In this document: positions 51,097-59,497 of the stretch, in pieces
How positions within the stretch are numbered: position 1 is the first letter of the stretch
How the letters are laid out: every line of letters starts with the position of its first letter
From: Streptomyces sp. OfavH-34-F
GTDB lineage: Bacteria > Actinomycetota > Actinomycetes > Streptomycetales > Streptomycetaceae
Reading direction: 5' to 3'
Assembly (NCBI RefSeq): GCF_022347745.1
Contig: NZ_JAKRGC010000005.1
Span: 1 to 64,000, forward strand
Length of the DNA stretch: 64,000 bases
The notes under the pieces: model-generated
Seen by the model: the letters and a program-made list of their open reading frames with translations, nothing else
Database searches by the model: none
Told to the model about the DNA's origin: nothing
Made by a program: the position numbers and the translations under genes

Positions 51097-52365
51097 GTGA
51101 GCAGCATGCCCTCGCCCGTGCCCGGGGTGCCGGACGAACTCCAGCGGCGCCTCGGGGGGCCGGACGCGGTGCTGATCGGCCTGGGCTCGATGATCGGCGC
51201 CGGGGTCTTCGCCTCCCTGGCTCCGGCCGCCCGCGCGGCCGGTTCCGGCCTGCTGATCGGTCTCGCGTTCGCAGCCGTCGTCGCGTACTGCAATGCGACT
51301 TCCTCGGCGCGGCTCGCCGCCCGCTACCCGGCCTCCGGCGGAACCTACGTGTACGGGCGCGAACGCCTTGGCGAGTTCTGGGGCTACCTGGCCGGCTGGG
51401 CCTTCGTCGTGGGCAAGACAGCCTCCTGCGCGGCGATGGCCCTGACCGTCGGCTCCTATGTCTGGCCAGGTCACGAGCATGCGATCGCCGTCGCGGCGGT
51501 GGTAGCGCTGACGGCAGTGAACTACGCCGGGGTACAGAAGTCCGCTCTGGTGACCCGTGCCATCGTGGCACTCGTCCTGGCCGTGCTCGCGGTCGTCGTG
51601 GTCGCCTCCCTCACCTCCAGCGCGGCGGATACCGGTCGGCTGGAGGTGGGTTCGGACGCAACGTTCGGCGGTGTACTCCAGGCGGCCGGGCTGCTGTTCT
51701 TCGCGTTCGCCGGCTACGCCCGCATCGCCACCCTCGGCGAGGAGGTCCGCAATCCGGCCCGTACCATCCCCCGCGCCATCCCTGTCGCGCTGGGCATCAC
51801 CCTCGTCGTGTACACCGCCGTCGCCGTCTGCGTCCTGTCGGTCCTCAGCCCGGCAGACCTGGCAGCAGCCGGGGCCCCGCTCGCAGACGCCGCCCGTGCG
51901 GCGGGCGAGGACTGGCTCGTCCCGGTCGTACGCGCCGGTGCGGCGGTGGCAGCCCTGGGCTCGCTGCTGGCACTGATCCTCGGTGTCTCGCGTACCACGC
52001 TGGCCATGGCGCGCGACCGCCACCTGCCCCACTCCCTGGCGGCCGTGCACCCGAAGTTCAAGGTCCCGCACCGGGCCGAGCTGCTCGTCGGTGTCGTCGC
52101 CGCCGCAGTGGCCGCGACCGCGGACGTGCGCGGGGCCATCGGCTTTTCCTCCTTCGGCGTCCTGGTCTACTACGCCATCGCCAATGCCTCCGCCTGGACC
52201 CTGACGCCGGCCGAGGGACGCCCGCCCCGCATCATCCCCGTCCTCGGTCTGGCCGGCTGCCTCGTCCTGGCCTTCGCCCTCCCAGCGGCCTCCGTCCTCG
52301 GTGGAGCCGCCGTCCTCGCGATCGGCGCTGCCGTCTACGCGCTGCGCCGCACCTCAGCAACATGA
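51097..52365 (+). CDS. Amino acid permease (APC superfamily)
   Basis: This 422-residue protein starts from the GTG at 51097, with AAGGAG 7 bases upstream; the ATG at 51106 is an alternative. About 12 hydrophobic spans are visible. The family motif IGLGSMIGAGVFASLAPAAR near the N-terminus is the unwound TM1 substrate site, and FFAFAGYARIATLGEEVRNP is the TM6-loop motif. It resembles the APC branch of cationic or neutral amino acid transporters. The substrate is unknown. It follows the Cip1-like gene by about 150 bases, but nothing links their roles. Confidence 0.92.
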   Translation: MSSMPSPVPGVPDELQRRLGGPDAVLIGLGSMIGAGVFASLAPAARAAGSGLLIGLAFAAVVAYCNATSSARLAARYPASGGTYVYGRERLGEFWGYLAGWAFVVGKTASCAAMALTVGSYVWPGHEHAIAVAAVVALTAVNYAGVQKSALVTRAIVALVLAVLAVVVVASLTSSAADTGRLEVGSDATFGGVLQAAGLLFFAFAGYARIATLGEEVRNPARTIPRAIPVALGITLVVYTAVAVCVLSVLSPADLAAAGAPLADAARAAGEDWLVPVVRAGAAVAALGSLLALILGVSRTTLAMARDRHLPHSLAAVHPKFKVPHRAELLVGVVAAAVAATADVRGAIGFSSFGVLVYYAIANASAWTLTPAEGRPPRIIPVLGLAGCLVLAFALPAASVLGGAAVLAIGAAVYALRRTSAT

Positions 52366-52566
52366 TCAGCCTGGGTGAGTCGCGGCCGGCCGGGGCACTG
52401 GAATCCTGCCCTGAGCGCCAGCCGCCTCCTTCGGACGGCCCGACGCCGGATCAGACCGGGCCGGACGGGCTCGGCGGTGAACGAGGAGCCCTCCGTATCC
52501 GTCACGCCGCCACAACCAAGAAGTCTCCGGACGTACTTCGGCCGTTTCGGCGACACTGGGCAGGTG

Positions 52567-52818
52567 ATGAAACTGCCCCGCGTCGAGTGCCCGGAGTGCG
52601 GCCGCGATATCGCGGTCGGCCCGGTAGCCGGCCGACTGACCAAGGGCCGCCTGTGGCGGCATGACGCCCCCGGCAATCGCCGCGACGAGAACGGGGCCCT
52701 CGTGTCCTGCGCCGCATCGCTGACCATCGTGGACTGGCCGACCTCTGGGTTGCAGCTAGAAATCGACGTCGAGAGCCCCGACACGCCGGCGCCCTCCCAA
52801 GCCGCCGTTCTGTTTTGA
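52567..52818 (+). CDS. Small zinc-ribbon-like protein
   Basis: This 83-residue protein starts from ATG at 52567 (GTG at 52564 is possible). VECPECGRDIAVGPVAGR provides a CxxC knuckle, and a single late Cys occurs in GALVSCAASL; a second CxxC is missing, so zinc binding is uncertain. Small proteins of this type are common next to various genes in Streptomyces. The 200 bases on the left show no other gene. Function unknown. Confidence 0.55.
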   Translation: MKLPRVECPECGRDIAVGPVAGRLTKGRLWRHDAPGNRRDENGALVSCAASLTIVDWPTSGLQLEIDVESPDTPAPSQAAVLF

Positions 52819-53117
52819 CCACACCGAGCTGGGGAGCTGCGTAGCCGGTGGTCAGTGACTCCAGGTGGGGCCGGCCGGATACGACGCCGAGGCCGGCGGG
52901 CCGCGTGGCAGGACCACTACGGGGCCTTCGGCTGCGAGGGGCACGCGCCTTCTCGGCGGTGAGCGGGCGCAGGAACCCTTCGAAGCCTGGCTCGGCTTGG
53001 ATACGCCGTACGACTTCGCCAGTGCGGGATGAGAGGTGAGAACGCGCGGGTCAGCGTGGTTCGGCGGCTTTGAGTCCCTCCCGTTCGCAGTCGATGCTCG
53101 GCTATGCCTGCGGCTGG

Positions 53118-53552
53118 TCAGGAGGTTTGTGCGTCGTGGCTTTCGCGGTGGGTGAGGACGGCGTCCATGTGGGTCTGGGCCCACTGCCTGAGGTCGCGTG
53201 TCAGGTGGTGGAGGGAGTGGCCGAGGTCGGTCAGTTCGTAGGTGACGGTGACGGGGACGGTGGGTGTCACGGTGCGGGTGAGCAGGCCGTCGCGTTCGAG
53301 GGCCCGAAGGGTCTGGGTCAGCATCTTCTGGCTGACGCCGGTCAGCAGCCGGGCCAGTTCGGAGTAGCGCATCGCCTTCGGGGTGTGCGGCGCACCGAGG
53401 GGTTCGGGGGTGTCGCCGCCCAGTGCGCACAGGATCAGGACGACCCATTTGTTCGAGATCCGGTCGAGGAGCTGACGGCTGGGGCATACCGCCAGGAACG
53501 CGTTGTACTCGGCCTTGGCCTGGGCATTTCCGTCGGCTTTCGTCGTCGCCAC
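53118..53552 (-). CDS. HxlR-family winged-helix regulator
   Basis: This protein of 144 residues reads from the GTG at 53552, with GAGAGGTGAG upstream (the GTG at 53570 is less likely). The HxlR/MarR-like domain reads CPSRQLLDRISNKWVVLILC, then MRYSELARLLTGVSQKMLTQ, then TLRALERDGLLTRTV and YELTDLGHSLHHL. HxlR proteins respond to aldehydes or redox signals in several bacteria. It is divergent from the aldo/keto reductase, with two palindromes between, which fits mutual regulation. The 300 bases to its left (52819-53117) show no assignable gene. Confidence 0.92.
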   Translation of the reverse strand: MATTKADGNAQAKAEYNAFLAVCPSRQLLDRISNKWVVLILCALGGDTPEPLGAPHTPKAMRYSELARLLTGVSQKMLTQTLRALERDGLLTRTVTPTVPVTVTYELTDLGHSLHHLTRDLRQWAQTHMDAVLTHRESHDAQTS

Positions 53553-53583
53553 CGGGAGCTCACCTCTCACTTTGGGGTGTTAC

Positions 53584-53616
53584 GCACTTAGAAGTGCCTA
53601 CTTCCCAACGGGAAGT
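53584..53616. promoter_or_regulatory. Two palindromes in the HxlR / aldo-keto reductase divergent promoter
   Basis: GCACTT-AG-AAGTGC at 53584-53597 and ACTTCCC-AAC-GGGAAGT at 53600-53616 are adjacent perfect palindromes with related half-sites (ACTT/AAGT). Their position between the divergent regulator and reductase makes them likely HxlR-dimer sites. Confidence 0.55.
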
Positions 53617-53682
53617 TCCTCTCCAAGAATGGTGCACGGGGGACGGAAACACCATCCCTGGTATGAGGTGAAAGGCACCACG

Positions 53683-54555
53683 ATGAACACGCCCTTCGAA
53701 GCCCTTCCCGGCGGCACCTGGATGCTGGGCGACGTGCCGGTAACCCGGTTCGGGTACGGTGCGATGCAGCTCGCCGGTCCGTGGGTGATGGGCCCGCCCG
53801 CCGACCGCGCCGGAGCCCTGGCGGTACTGCGCGAGGCGGTCGGCCTCGGGATCACCCACATCGACACCAGCGACGCCTACGGACCGCGCATCACGAACGA
53901 ACTGATCCGGGAAGCGCTCCACCCCTACCCGACATCGCTGTTGATCGCCACGAAGGTGGGAGCGACCCGCGACGCTCAGGGCGGCTGGCCCACGGCCCGG
54001 CGCCCCGAAGATCTGCGCCAACAGGTCCAGGACAACCTCCGCTCCCTCGGAGTCGAGAGGCTCGACCTGGTCAACATGCGCATGGGTGACGCTCAGGGGC
54101 CCCGGCCCGGCTCGATCACCGAAGCGTTCGAGACGCTCGCCGGCCTTCAGCAAGAAGGACTCATCCGCCACCTCGGCGTCAGCAACGTCACCGCCGAACA
54201 GGTCGAGGAGGCACGAGGCATCGCCCCGGTCGTGTGCGTGCAGAACATGTACAACCTCGCCCACCGCCACGATGACGCCCTGGTGGACCACCTCGCCGCC
54301 GAGAACATCGCCTACGTGCCGTTCTTTCCCCTGGGAGGCTTCACGCCGCTGCAGTCCGAGGCCCTCTCCCGGGTCGCGGACCGGCTGCGAGCGACGCCCA
54401 TGTCCGTCGCACTGGCCTGGCTGATGCAGCGCTCGCCGAACATCCTCCTCATTCCCGGCACCTCCTCGGCCGCGCACCTGCGCGAGAACATCGCCGGTGC
54501 CGGGCTCTCCCTCTCCCGTGACGACGTGGTCGAACTGGACACCATCGGCCACTGA
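53683..54555 (+). CDS. Aldo/keto reductase
   Basis: This 290-residue TIM-barrel enzyme starts from the ATG at 53683, with AAAGG upstream. Catalytic Asp and Tyr are in HIDTSDAYGP and Lys in IATKVG; the usual catalytic His position in other AKRs (LDLxxxH) is here LDLVNMRMGD, as in many related actinobacterial AKRs. NADPH contacts are in LIPGTSSAAHLREN. Divergent from the HxlR regulator, which may induce it under aldehyde stress. Substrate unknown. Confidence 0.92.
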   Translation: MNTPFEALPGGTWMLGDVPVTRFGYGAMQLAGPWVMGPPADRAGALAVLREAVGLGITHIDTSDAYGPRITNELIREALHPYPTSLLIATKVGATRDAQGGWPTARRPEDLRQQVQDNLRSLGVERLDLVNMRMGDAQGPRPGSITEAFETLAGLQQEGLIRHLGVSNVTAEQVEEARGIAPVVCVQNMYNLAHRHDDALVDHLAAENIAYVPFFPLGGFTPLQSEALSRVADRLRATPMSVALAWLMQRSPNILLIPGTSSAAHLRENIAGAGLSLSRDDVVELDTIGH

Positions 54556-54592
54556 CCAGCACGCGGGGCCGTTATCGCGGCTTTACGGCGGC

Positions 54593-55132
54593 TCAGGGGT
54601 GAAGGCCGTTCCTTCTCGCCTGGCTCAACAGAGCCGTTGCCAGAGCTGGGTTACGCCCCAGGGCCAGGAACGCCAGGGGCGCGGAACCGTGCCGAGCGAT
54701 CTCGAACCTGTGAAAGGTCAGCCAGACCGACAAGGTGGCCGTCTGGTTCAGCCCGGCCATGCTGCTCCATCTCACCGCATCCCGCACACCGCCGAACAGG
54801 TTGGTGACGACCAGGCCGTCCGTGAGGACGTAGCACCTCTTGATCCCGAACCGGGCCGTTGCGCGCCTCCATGCCAGCATGAGGCCGTATATGGCGAGCA
54901 CCGTGGCGACCGTGACGGCACCCTTGATGAACGCCGACGGCGGTTTTCTGACGAACAGCATGACGATTACGACGACCGCCAGTGCCACGAGGCCCCGCCG
55001 CGCCATCTGCAGGAGAGCGCCTCCTACTCCCGCGACGGCATAACTGCCGTGCAGCCGGCCGAGGCCGAGCCCGTTCACGTCCTGTCGCAAGATCGATCGC
55101 CTCCTGAGGAATGAATGACGCATCGGATGCAC
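54593..55132 (-). CDS. PH-like membrane protein of unknown function
   Basis: This 179-residue protein has a predicted two-helix hairpin (RRGLVALAVVVIVMLFV and GAVTVATVLAIYGLMLAWRR), then a soluble C-terminus. The part GIKRCYVLTDGLVVTNLFGG and AVRWSSMAGLNQTA resembles the small bacterial PH domains found next to membrane helices in actinomycetes. The GTG at 55132 is a weak start; the ATG at 55123 is a close alternative. Function unknown. Confidence 0.65.
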   Translation of the reverse strand: MHPMRHSFLRRRSILRQDVNGLGLGRLHGSYAVAGVGGALLQMARRGLVALAVVVIVMLFVRKPPSAFIKGAVTVATVLAIYGLMLAWRRATARFGIKRCYVLTDGLVVTNLFGGVRDAVRWSSMAGLNQTATLSVWLTFHRFEIARHGSAPLAFLALGRNPALATALLSQARRNGLHP

Positions 55133-55160
55133 TGCGGTCGAGGGGAGTTCCTGTCGCCTC

Positions 55161-56336
55161 TCACGCGGAGTCTTTCCGGTGACGGTCGGGCCGTCGTCGC
55201 GTCTTCGCGACGAGTTGAGCGAGCAGCCGGGCGCGGGGGATCATCCGCGCGACCTCGACGTGCTCGGTGTCCGCGTGGGCGCCGCCGCCGACCGCGCCCA
55301 GGCCGTCCAAAGTCGGACAGCCCACCGCTGCCGTGTAGTTGCCGTCCGAGGCGCCGCCGACTGCGGCCGCCCGCAGGGGCTCCTGGCCGAGTTCGGCGGC
55401 GATGCGGGACGCGAGGGCGAACAGGTCGGCGGAGGCTGCCGGTTCCATGGGCGGCCGTTGCGCGCCGCCCAGGATCTCCAGCCTGGCGCCGGGCGTGCGG
55501 GCGGTGAGTCCGTGCATGAGCTGGTCGATCCACTCCTGCGCGTTCACGGTGGGAACGCGTACGTCCACTGCCACTCGCGCCTGGGCGGGCACCGTGTTGC
55601 GCGTGCTGCCGGCCGACAGCAGAGTCGGTGTGACGGTGGAGACGCCCAGGACGGGATGGGCGGCCCCGACGGCGCCCATCGCAGCCCCGACGCCGGCGAC
55701 AACGAGTACCTGGTGGGCGGCCTCGACGGCGGCGTTGACCCCTCGGTGCGGTTCCTGACCGGCGTGCGCGGCCTGGCCGTGGACCACGACCTCGTACCGC
55801 GAGGTTCCCTTGCGGGCGGTCTTGAGCGCGCCCTCCCCGTCCGCGGCCGCCTCCAGCACGAGGGCGGCCGCACACGTCCGCGCCGCCTCCTCGATCAGCT
55901 TCCGCGAGGTCGGTGAGCCGACCTCCTCGTCCCCGGTGACCAGCACGCACACCCCGTCCAAGGACCGCAGCGAGGCCAGGGCGTGGAACATCTGCACCAG
56001 ACCGGCCTTCATGTCCAGGACGCCGGGGCCCCTTGCGATGCCGTCAGCCACCGACCAGGGATGGGTCCGGAGCGAGCCGATGGGCCAGACCGTGTCGTGG
56101 TGGCCCAGCAGCAGCACACGCGGAGTGCCGAAAGCCCATCGCAGATGGGTCACCCCGTCGATGACGATCCTCTCCGGCTCGACCCTCAGCAGCCTCGTGC
56201 CGAGGGCGCCGACCACCTCGGCGCTGCGCGTCATCGCCGCCTGGTCGGCCGAGAAGGACTCACAGGTGACGAGCTCCTCCAGATCGGCCAGCATCACCGG
56301 CAGGCTGAGCACGGACCCCGTGCTCACCGGCCCCAC
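55161..56336 (-). CDS. M20-family metallopeptidase (carboxypeptidase G2-like)
   Basis: This 391-residue protein has the M20 zinc ligands and catalytic residues in order: LLGHHDTVWPIG, GPGVLDMKAGLV, TGDEEVGSPTSR (catalytic Glu), LEAAADGEGALKTARKG and a final GGGAHADTEHVEV. The dimerisation domain is in the middle (HAGQEPHRGVNAAVEAAHQV). It probably cleaves an N-acyl amino acid or C-terminal Glu; exact substrate unknown. Several GTG starts are possible near 56336; it is divergent from a LysR regulator that may control it. Confidence 0.9.
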   Translation of the reverse strand: MGPVSTGSVLSLPVMLADLEELVTCESFSADQAAMTRSAEVVGALGTRLLRVEPERIVIDGVTHLRWAFGTPRVLLLGHHDTVWPIGSLRTHPWSVADGIARGPGVLDMKAGLVQMFHALASLRSLDGVCVLVTGDEEVGSPTSRKLIEEAARTCAAALVLEAAADGEGALKTARKGTSRYEVVVHGQAAHAGQEPHRGVNAAVEAAHQVLVVAGVGAAMGAVGAAHPVLGVSTVTPTLLSAGSTRNTVPAQARVAVDVRVPTVNAQEWIDQLMHGLTARTPGARLEILGGAQRPPMEPAASADLFALASRIAAELGQEPLRAAAVGGASDGNYTAAVGCPTLDGLGAVGGGAHADTEHVEVARMIPRARLLAQLVAKTRRRPDRHRKDSA

Positions 56337-56557
56337 ACCTGTTCAACTCCCCGTCGCGACAACACACCGCCTCCTCGCACCTCAGGGGGGATTGGGACAG
56401 CGACGCCCTGCCCTTCCGGTGCGCCGCCGCGTGAACGACGTTAGGGCCGATCAAGGCATGTCACCAGCGACGGGATTGCATAGGAGCCATGCGCCGTACG
56501 CATGTCTTCGGACATGATGGCCGTGGGCCCGAGGGGGGTCTTGGCGGCGGGAGGAAC

Positions 56558-57442
56558 GTGTACGAGATCGATGCGCTGCGGCTGCTCGTGACAGTGGCCG
56601 AGACCGGTTCGTTCACGCATGCCGCCATCCGGCTCAACTACACGCAGTCCGCAGTGTCCCGGCGGATCGCCGCGCTGGAACAGCGGGCGGGCGGCCCCCT
56701 GTTCGAACGGCTGCCGAGGGGCGTACGGCTCAACCCCGCCGGGCGGGCGCTGCACCGGCATGCCGTCGAGGTGCTCGACCGGCTGGCGCGGGCGCAGCGG
56801 GAACTGGCTGTGCTGCATGCGGGCCACGGCGGACTGCTGCACGTGGGCGCGTTCGCCACCGCCAACATCCAGTTGGTGCCCACCGCCCTGCGTGCCCTCC
56901 AGGAGGCCAGGCCGGATGTCGAGGTCGTCGCGATCGAGGGCTCGACCGACACGTTGATGCGGCGCCTCACGGACGGGGCGCTGGACCTCGCCGTCGTCAG
57001 CGACTACCCGTCCGGGCTGCCCTCGGCCGACGGTGTCATCACGACCGAGCTGTGCAAGGACGAACTGCTCGTGGCCCTCCCGCGCGCGCACCGTCTGGCC
57101 GGAGCCAAGACGGTCGGCCTGCGGGAGCTACGCGACGAGCCCTGGGTGCAGAGTGCCTACGGTAACCGCCCGACGATGCTCGCCGACGCCTGTGCCCGGG
57201 CCGGCTTCGCCCCCAAGAAGGTCATCCGGATCGCGGAGTGGACCGGCAAGTTCGGCTACGTCGCCGCCGGACTCGGCGTGGCGCTGGTCCCTTCCCTGGC
57301 CGCCTGGGCCGTCCCCGACGAAGTCGTCCTGTGCCGCCTCGACGACCCCGCCCTGCACCGCACCCTCCACGCGGCCCTACCAGCCACCCCGCTGCCGGCA
57401 GCGCTGAAGCTGCGGGACCTGCTGCGCGACGGGGTCGGCTGA
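56558..57442 (+). CDS. LysR-family transcriptional regulator
   Basis: This 294-residue protein reads from the GTG at 56558 (GGGAGGA just upstream). The HTH is DALRLLVTVAETGSFTHAAI followed by NYTQSAVSRRIAALEQRAGG; the effector-binding part follows (LLHVGAFATANIQLVPTALR, LAVVSDYPSGLPSADGV, GYVAAGLGVALVPSLAAW). It is divergent from the M20 peptidase and is a good candidate for its activator. The intergenic DNA of about 220 bases is the presumed control region. Confidence 0.92.
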   Translation: MYEIDALRLLVTVAETGSFTHAAIRLNYTQSAVSRRIAALEQRAGGPLFERLPRGVRLNPAGRALHRHAVEVLDRLARAQRELAVLHAGHGGLLHVGAFATANIQLVPTALRALQEARPDVEVVAIEGSTDTLMRRLTDGALDLAVVSDYPSGLPSADGVITTELCKDELLVALPRAHRLAGAKTVGLRELRDEPWVQSAYGNRPTMLADACARAGFAPKKVIRIAEWTGKFGYVAAGLGVALVPSLAAWAVPDEVVLCRLDDPALHRTLHAALPATPLPAALKLRDLLRDGVG

Positions 57443-57583
57443 ACCCATCGGTATGCCGAACTTCGCCTCAACGAGATCGCGAGACAGAAGCGCTGTGTCC
57501 CAGACGTTCCGAAAGCGGTCCTGCACAACCCTGAGCCCCCGGCGTGCAGGTACGGGCAACGGTGCGCCCGAGGCCCAGCCCCG

Positions 57584-57790
57584 CTACCCCTTGATGGCCC
57601 TGATGGGCTGACACGGGTTGCCCACGGCGACGACGCCGGAGGGGATGTCTCTCGTGACGACCGAACCGGCGCCGACGATGCTGTTGTCACCGATCGTCAC
57701 GCCAGGGGTGATGGTGACCGACCCGCCGAGCCACACGTTGTCGCCGATCACGACGGGCTCCGGAAGCTCCCACCCGTCGAGCCGACGCGC
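57584..57790 (-). pseudogene. Maltose/galactoside O-acetyltransferase, C-terminal fragment
   Basis: The minus strand encodes a left-handed beta-helix end: ELPEPVVIGDNVWLGGSVTI, then TPGVTIGDNSIVGAGSVVTR, then DIPSGVVAVGNPCQPIRAI and stop at 57584. This equals the C-terminal third of LacA/Maa/NodL-type acetyltransferases. Upstream of about 57790 the match ends abruptly and an unrelated remnant begins on the other strand, so the gene has lost its N-terminal two-thirds. Confidence 0.7.
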
Positions 57791-57829
57791 GATGCCCCTC
57801 AACCAGTCCGGCGTGACCCCGCCCCGCCA

Positions 57830-58001
57830 ACGCGTCGTGGAGTTCCGCACCCTCAACATCCGCCACTGGGAAGCCCTCGTCGACGCCTGGTCCACCGGCG
57901 ACGACCGCGCCCTCGACGACGTCTGGAGCGACCAGATCACCGACCTCGGCTCGCAGTGGGGCCAGTACGAGTACGTCACCAACATCGGCTTCGCCGCCTG
58001 A
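57830..58001 (+). pseudogene. C-terminal fragment of an unidentified gene
   Basis: A plus-strand segment with good coding character, EFRTLNIRHWEALVDAWSTG and then LGSQWGQYEYVTNIGFAA, ends in TGA at 57999-58001. No start codon with a ribosome site precedes it, and it abuts the acetyltransferase fragment, so it looks like the tail of a gene cut by a deletion or rearrangement. I do not recognise the parent protein. Confidence 0.45.
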
Positions 58002-58137
58002 CCCCCTCCCGAGTTCGTGACTGAGCCCTGTGGATCTGCCGCCGCGAAGTAGGGAACGTGTAAAGTTCCCCGCGGTGTGCCGGGAAGCCTGGTCGGCGAT
58101 TCCTGCCAGAGGTCTGTCCCGATCGAGGTTTACTCCC

Positions 58138-59382
58138 ATGGTTCTGATCGCCGTATTCGGTGTTGCGCTGCTGATCGCAGTGCTCTTGTCCGGTCTTGCC
58201 GCACGCACGGTTCTTTCGACCTCCTTTCTGTTTCTCGCCGGTGGCGCGCTGGTGAGTGACGGCTTCCTCGGGCTGATCCACATAACCCCGGACAGCGGAA
58301 TCGTTTCAGTGACGGCCGACCTCGCTCTCTTCGCGGTGCTGTTCACCGACGGCATGCACGTCTCCTTTCCCAAGCTGCGAGCCAACTGGAAGAGCCCGGC
58401 ACGCGCACTGGGGCTGGGCATGCCGCTGGCCTTCGCCGGCATGGCCCTGATCACGCACTACCTCGTCGGCCTGGACTGGACGACCTCGTTCCTCGTCGGA
58501 GCGGTGCTCGCCCCCACCGACCCGGTGTTCGCCTCGGCCATCGTCAGCCGCAGGGAGGTCCCCGCCAAGCTGCGCCAGCTGCTGAACGTGGAGAGCGGCA
58601 TCAACGACGGGCTGGCGCTGCCGGTCGTGCTCATCTTCATCGCGGCTGCGGGACCCACCTCCGGCCATGCCGAGGCCGATCTCGGCAAGATCTCACTGGA
58701 GCTGGTGACCGGTCTCGCCCTGGGCATCGTGCTGCCTCTGGCCGTTGTCGCCCTCGTCAGGTTCCGGCTGCTGGGGGCCGAACCGAAGCTTCAGCCGCTG
58801 CTGCCCCTCGCCGTCGGCGTGATCCTCTACGCGACCTGCCACCTCACCCACGCCAACCCCTACCTGGCCGCCTTCTCCGCCGGCGCGGTCCTCGCCGCGC
58901 GCTCGACGGAGGCGAAGGAGGCGTTCGAACCCCTCGGCGAAGCCTTGGCCGAGCTGGCCAAGTTCGCAGCCCTGCTCGTCTTCGGCGCCCTGCTGACCCC
59001 GCACCTGTTCGGTCAGCTCTCCTTCGGCGGGTACGTGGCCGCGGTACTGGCGATCGTCCTGATCCGTCCGGCCTCGCTCCTGCTGTCCCTGTACGGCACG
59101 CGCTTCGACCGCAAGGAGAAGCTCGTGGCGGCGTGGTTCGGCCCGAAGGGCTTCGCGTCCGTCGTGTACGGGCTGCTGGTACTGCAGGCCGGAATCCCGC
59201 AGGGCGAAGAGGCATACACCCTCATCGCCGTCTGCATCGCCTTCTCGATCATCGCCCACAGCAGCACCGATGTGCCCATCGCCCGGCTCTTCGATGTCGA
59301 GGAACTCGCAGGGGTCGACGCCGCGAGCCCGAATACGGTGCCTGCCGGGGAGCGCGCCGCCGACAAGGCCGCCGTCCGATGA
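58138..59382 (+). CDS. Cation/proton antiporter (CPA1, NhaP type)
   Basis: This 414-residue membrane protein starts from the ATG at 58138 (GAGG about 10 bases upstream). About 12 hydrophobic spans are seen. The ion-binding motif VGAVLAPTDPVFASAIVSRR and the following LNVESGINDGLALPVVLIF are the CPA1 signature. It exchanges Na+ or K+ for protons across the membrane. It lies 115 bases before the KtrB/KtrA pair, so the three genes form a cation homeostasis group. Confidence 0.93.
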   Translation: MVLIAVFGVALLIAVLLSGLAARTVLSTSFLFLAGGALVSDGFLGLIHITPDSGIVSVTADLALFAVLFTDGMHVSFPKLRANWKSPARALGLGMPLAFAGMALITHYLVGLDWTTSFLVGAVLAPTDPVFASAIVSRREVPAKLRQLLNVESGINDGLALPVVLIFIAAAGPTSGHAEADLGKISLELVTGLALGIVLPLAVVALVRFRLLGAEPKLQPLLPLAVGVILYATCHLTHANPYLAAFSAGAVLAARSTEAKEAFEPLGEALAELAKFAALLVFGALLTPHLFGQLSFGGYVAAVLAIVLIRPASLLLSLYGTRFDRKEKLVAAWFGPKGFASVVYGLLVLQAGIPQGEEAYTLIAVCIAFSIIAHSSTDVPIARLFDVEELAGVDAASPNTVPAGERAADKAAVR

Positions 59383-59497
59383 CCGTCCTGGGCGCGGAAG
59401 AACGGGGGACGGAGGCGCCGGGGCCCGCGACGCGTCCGGTCGCGCCCCGCCCGAGTGTGCGAACGATGCCGGTGACCGACCGTGTCGGAGGAACGTC

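Noticed and set aside
52848-53039. Short open frame before HxlR gene
   Set aside because: No ribosome site, domain or coding bias; the region 52819-53117 has nothing else I can support.
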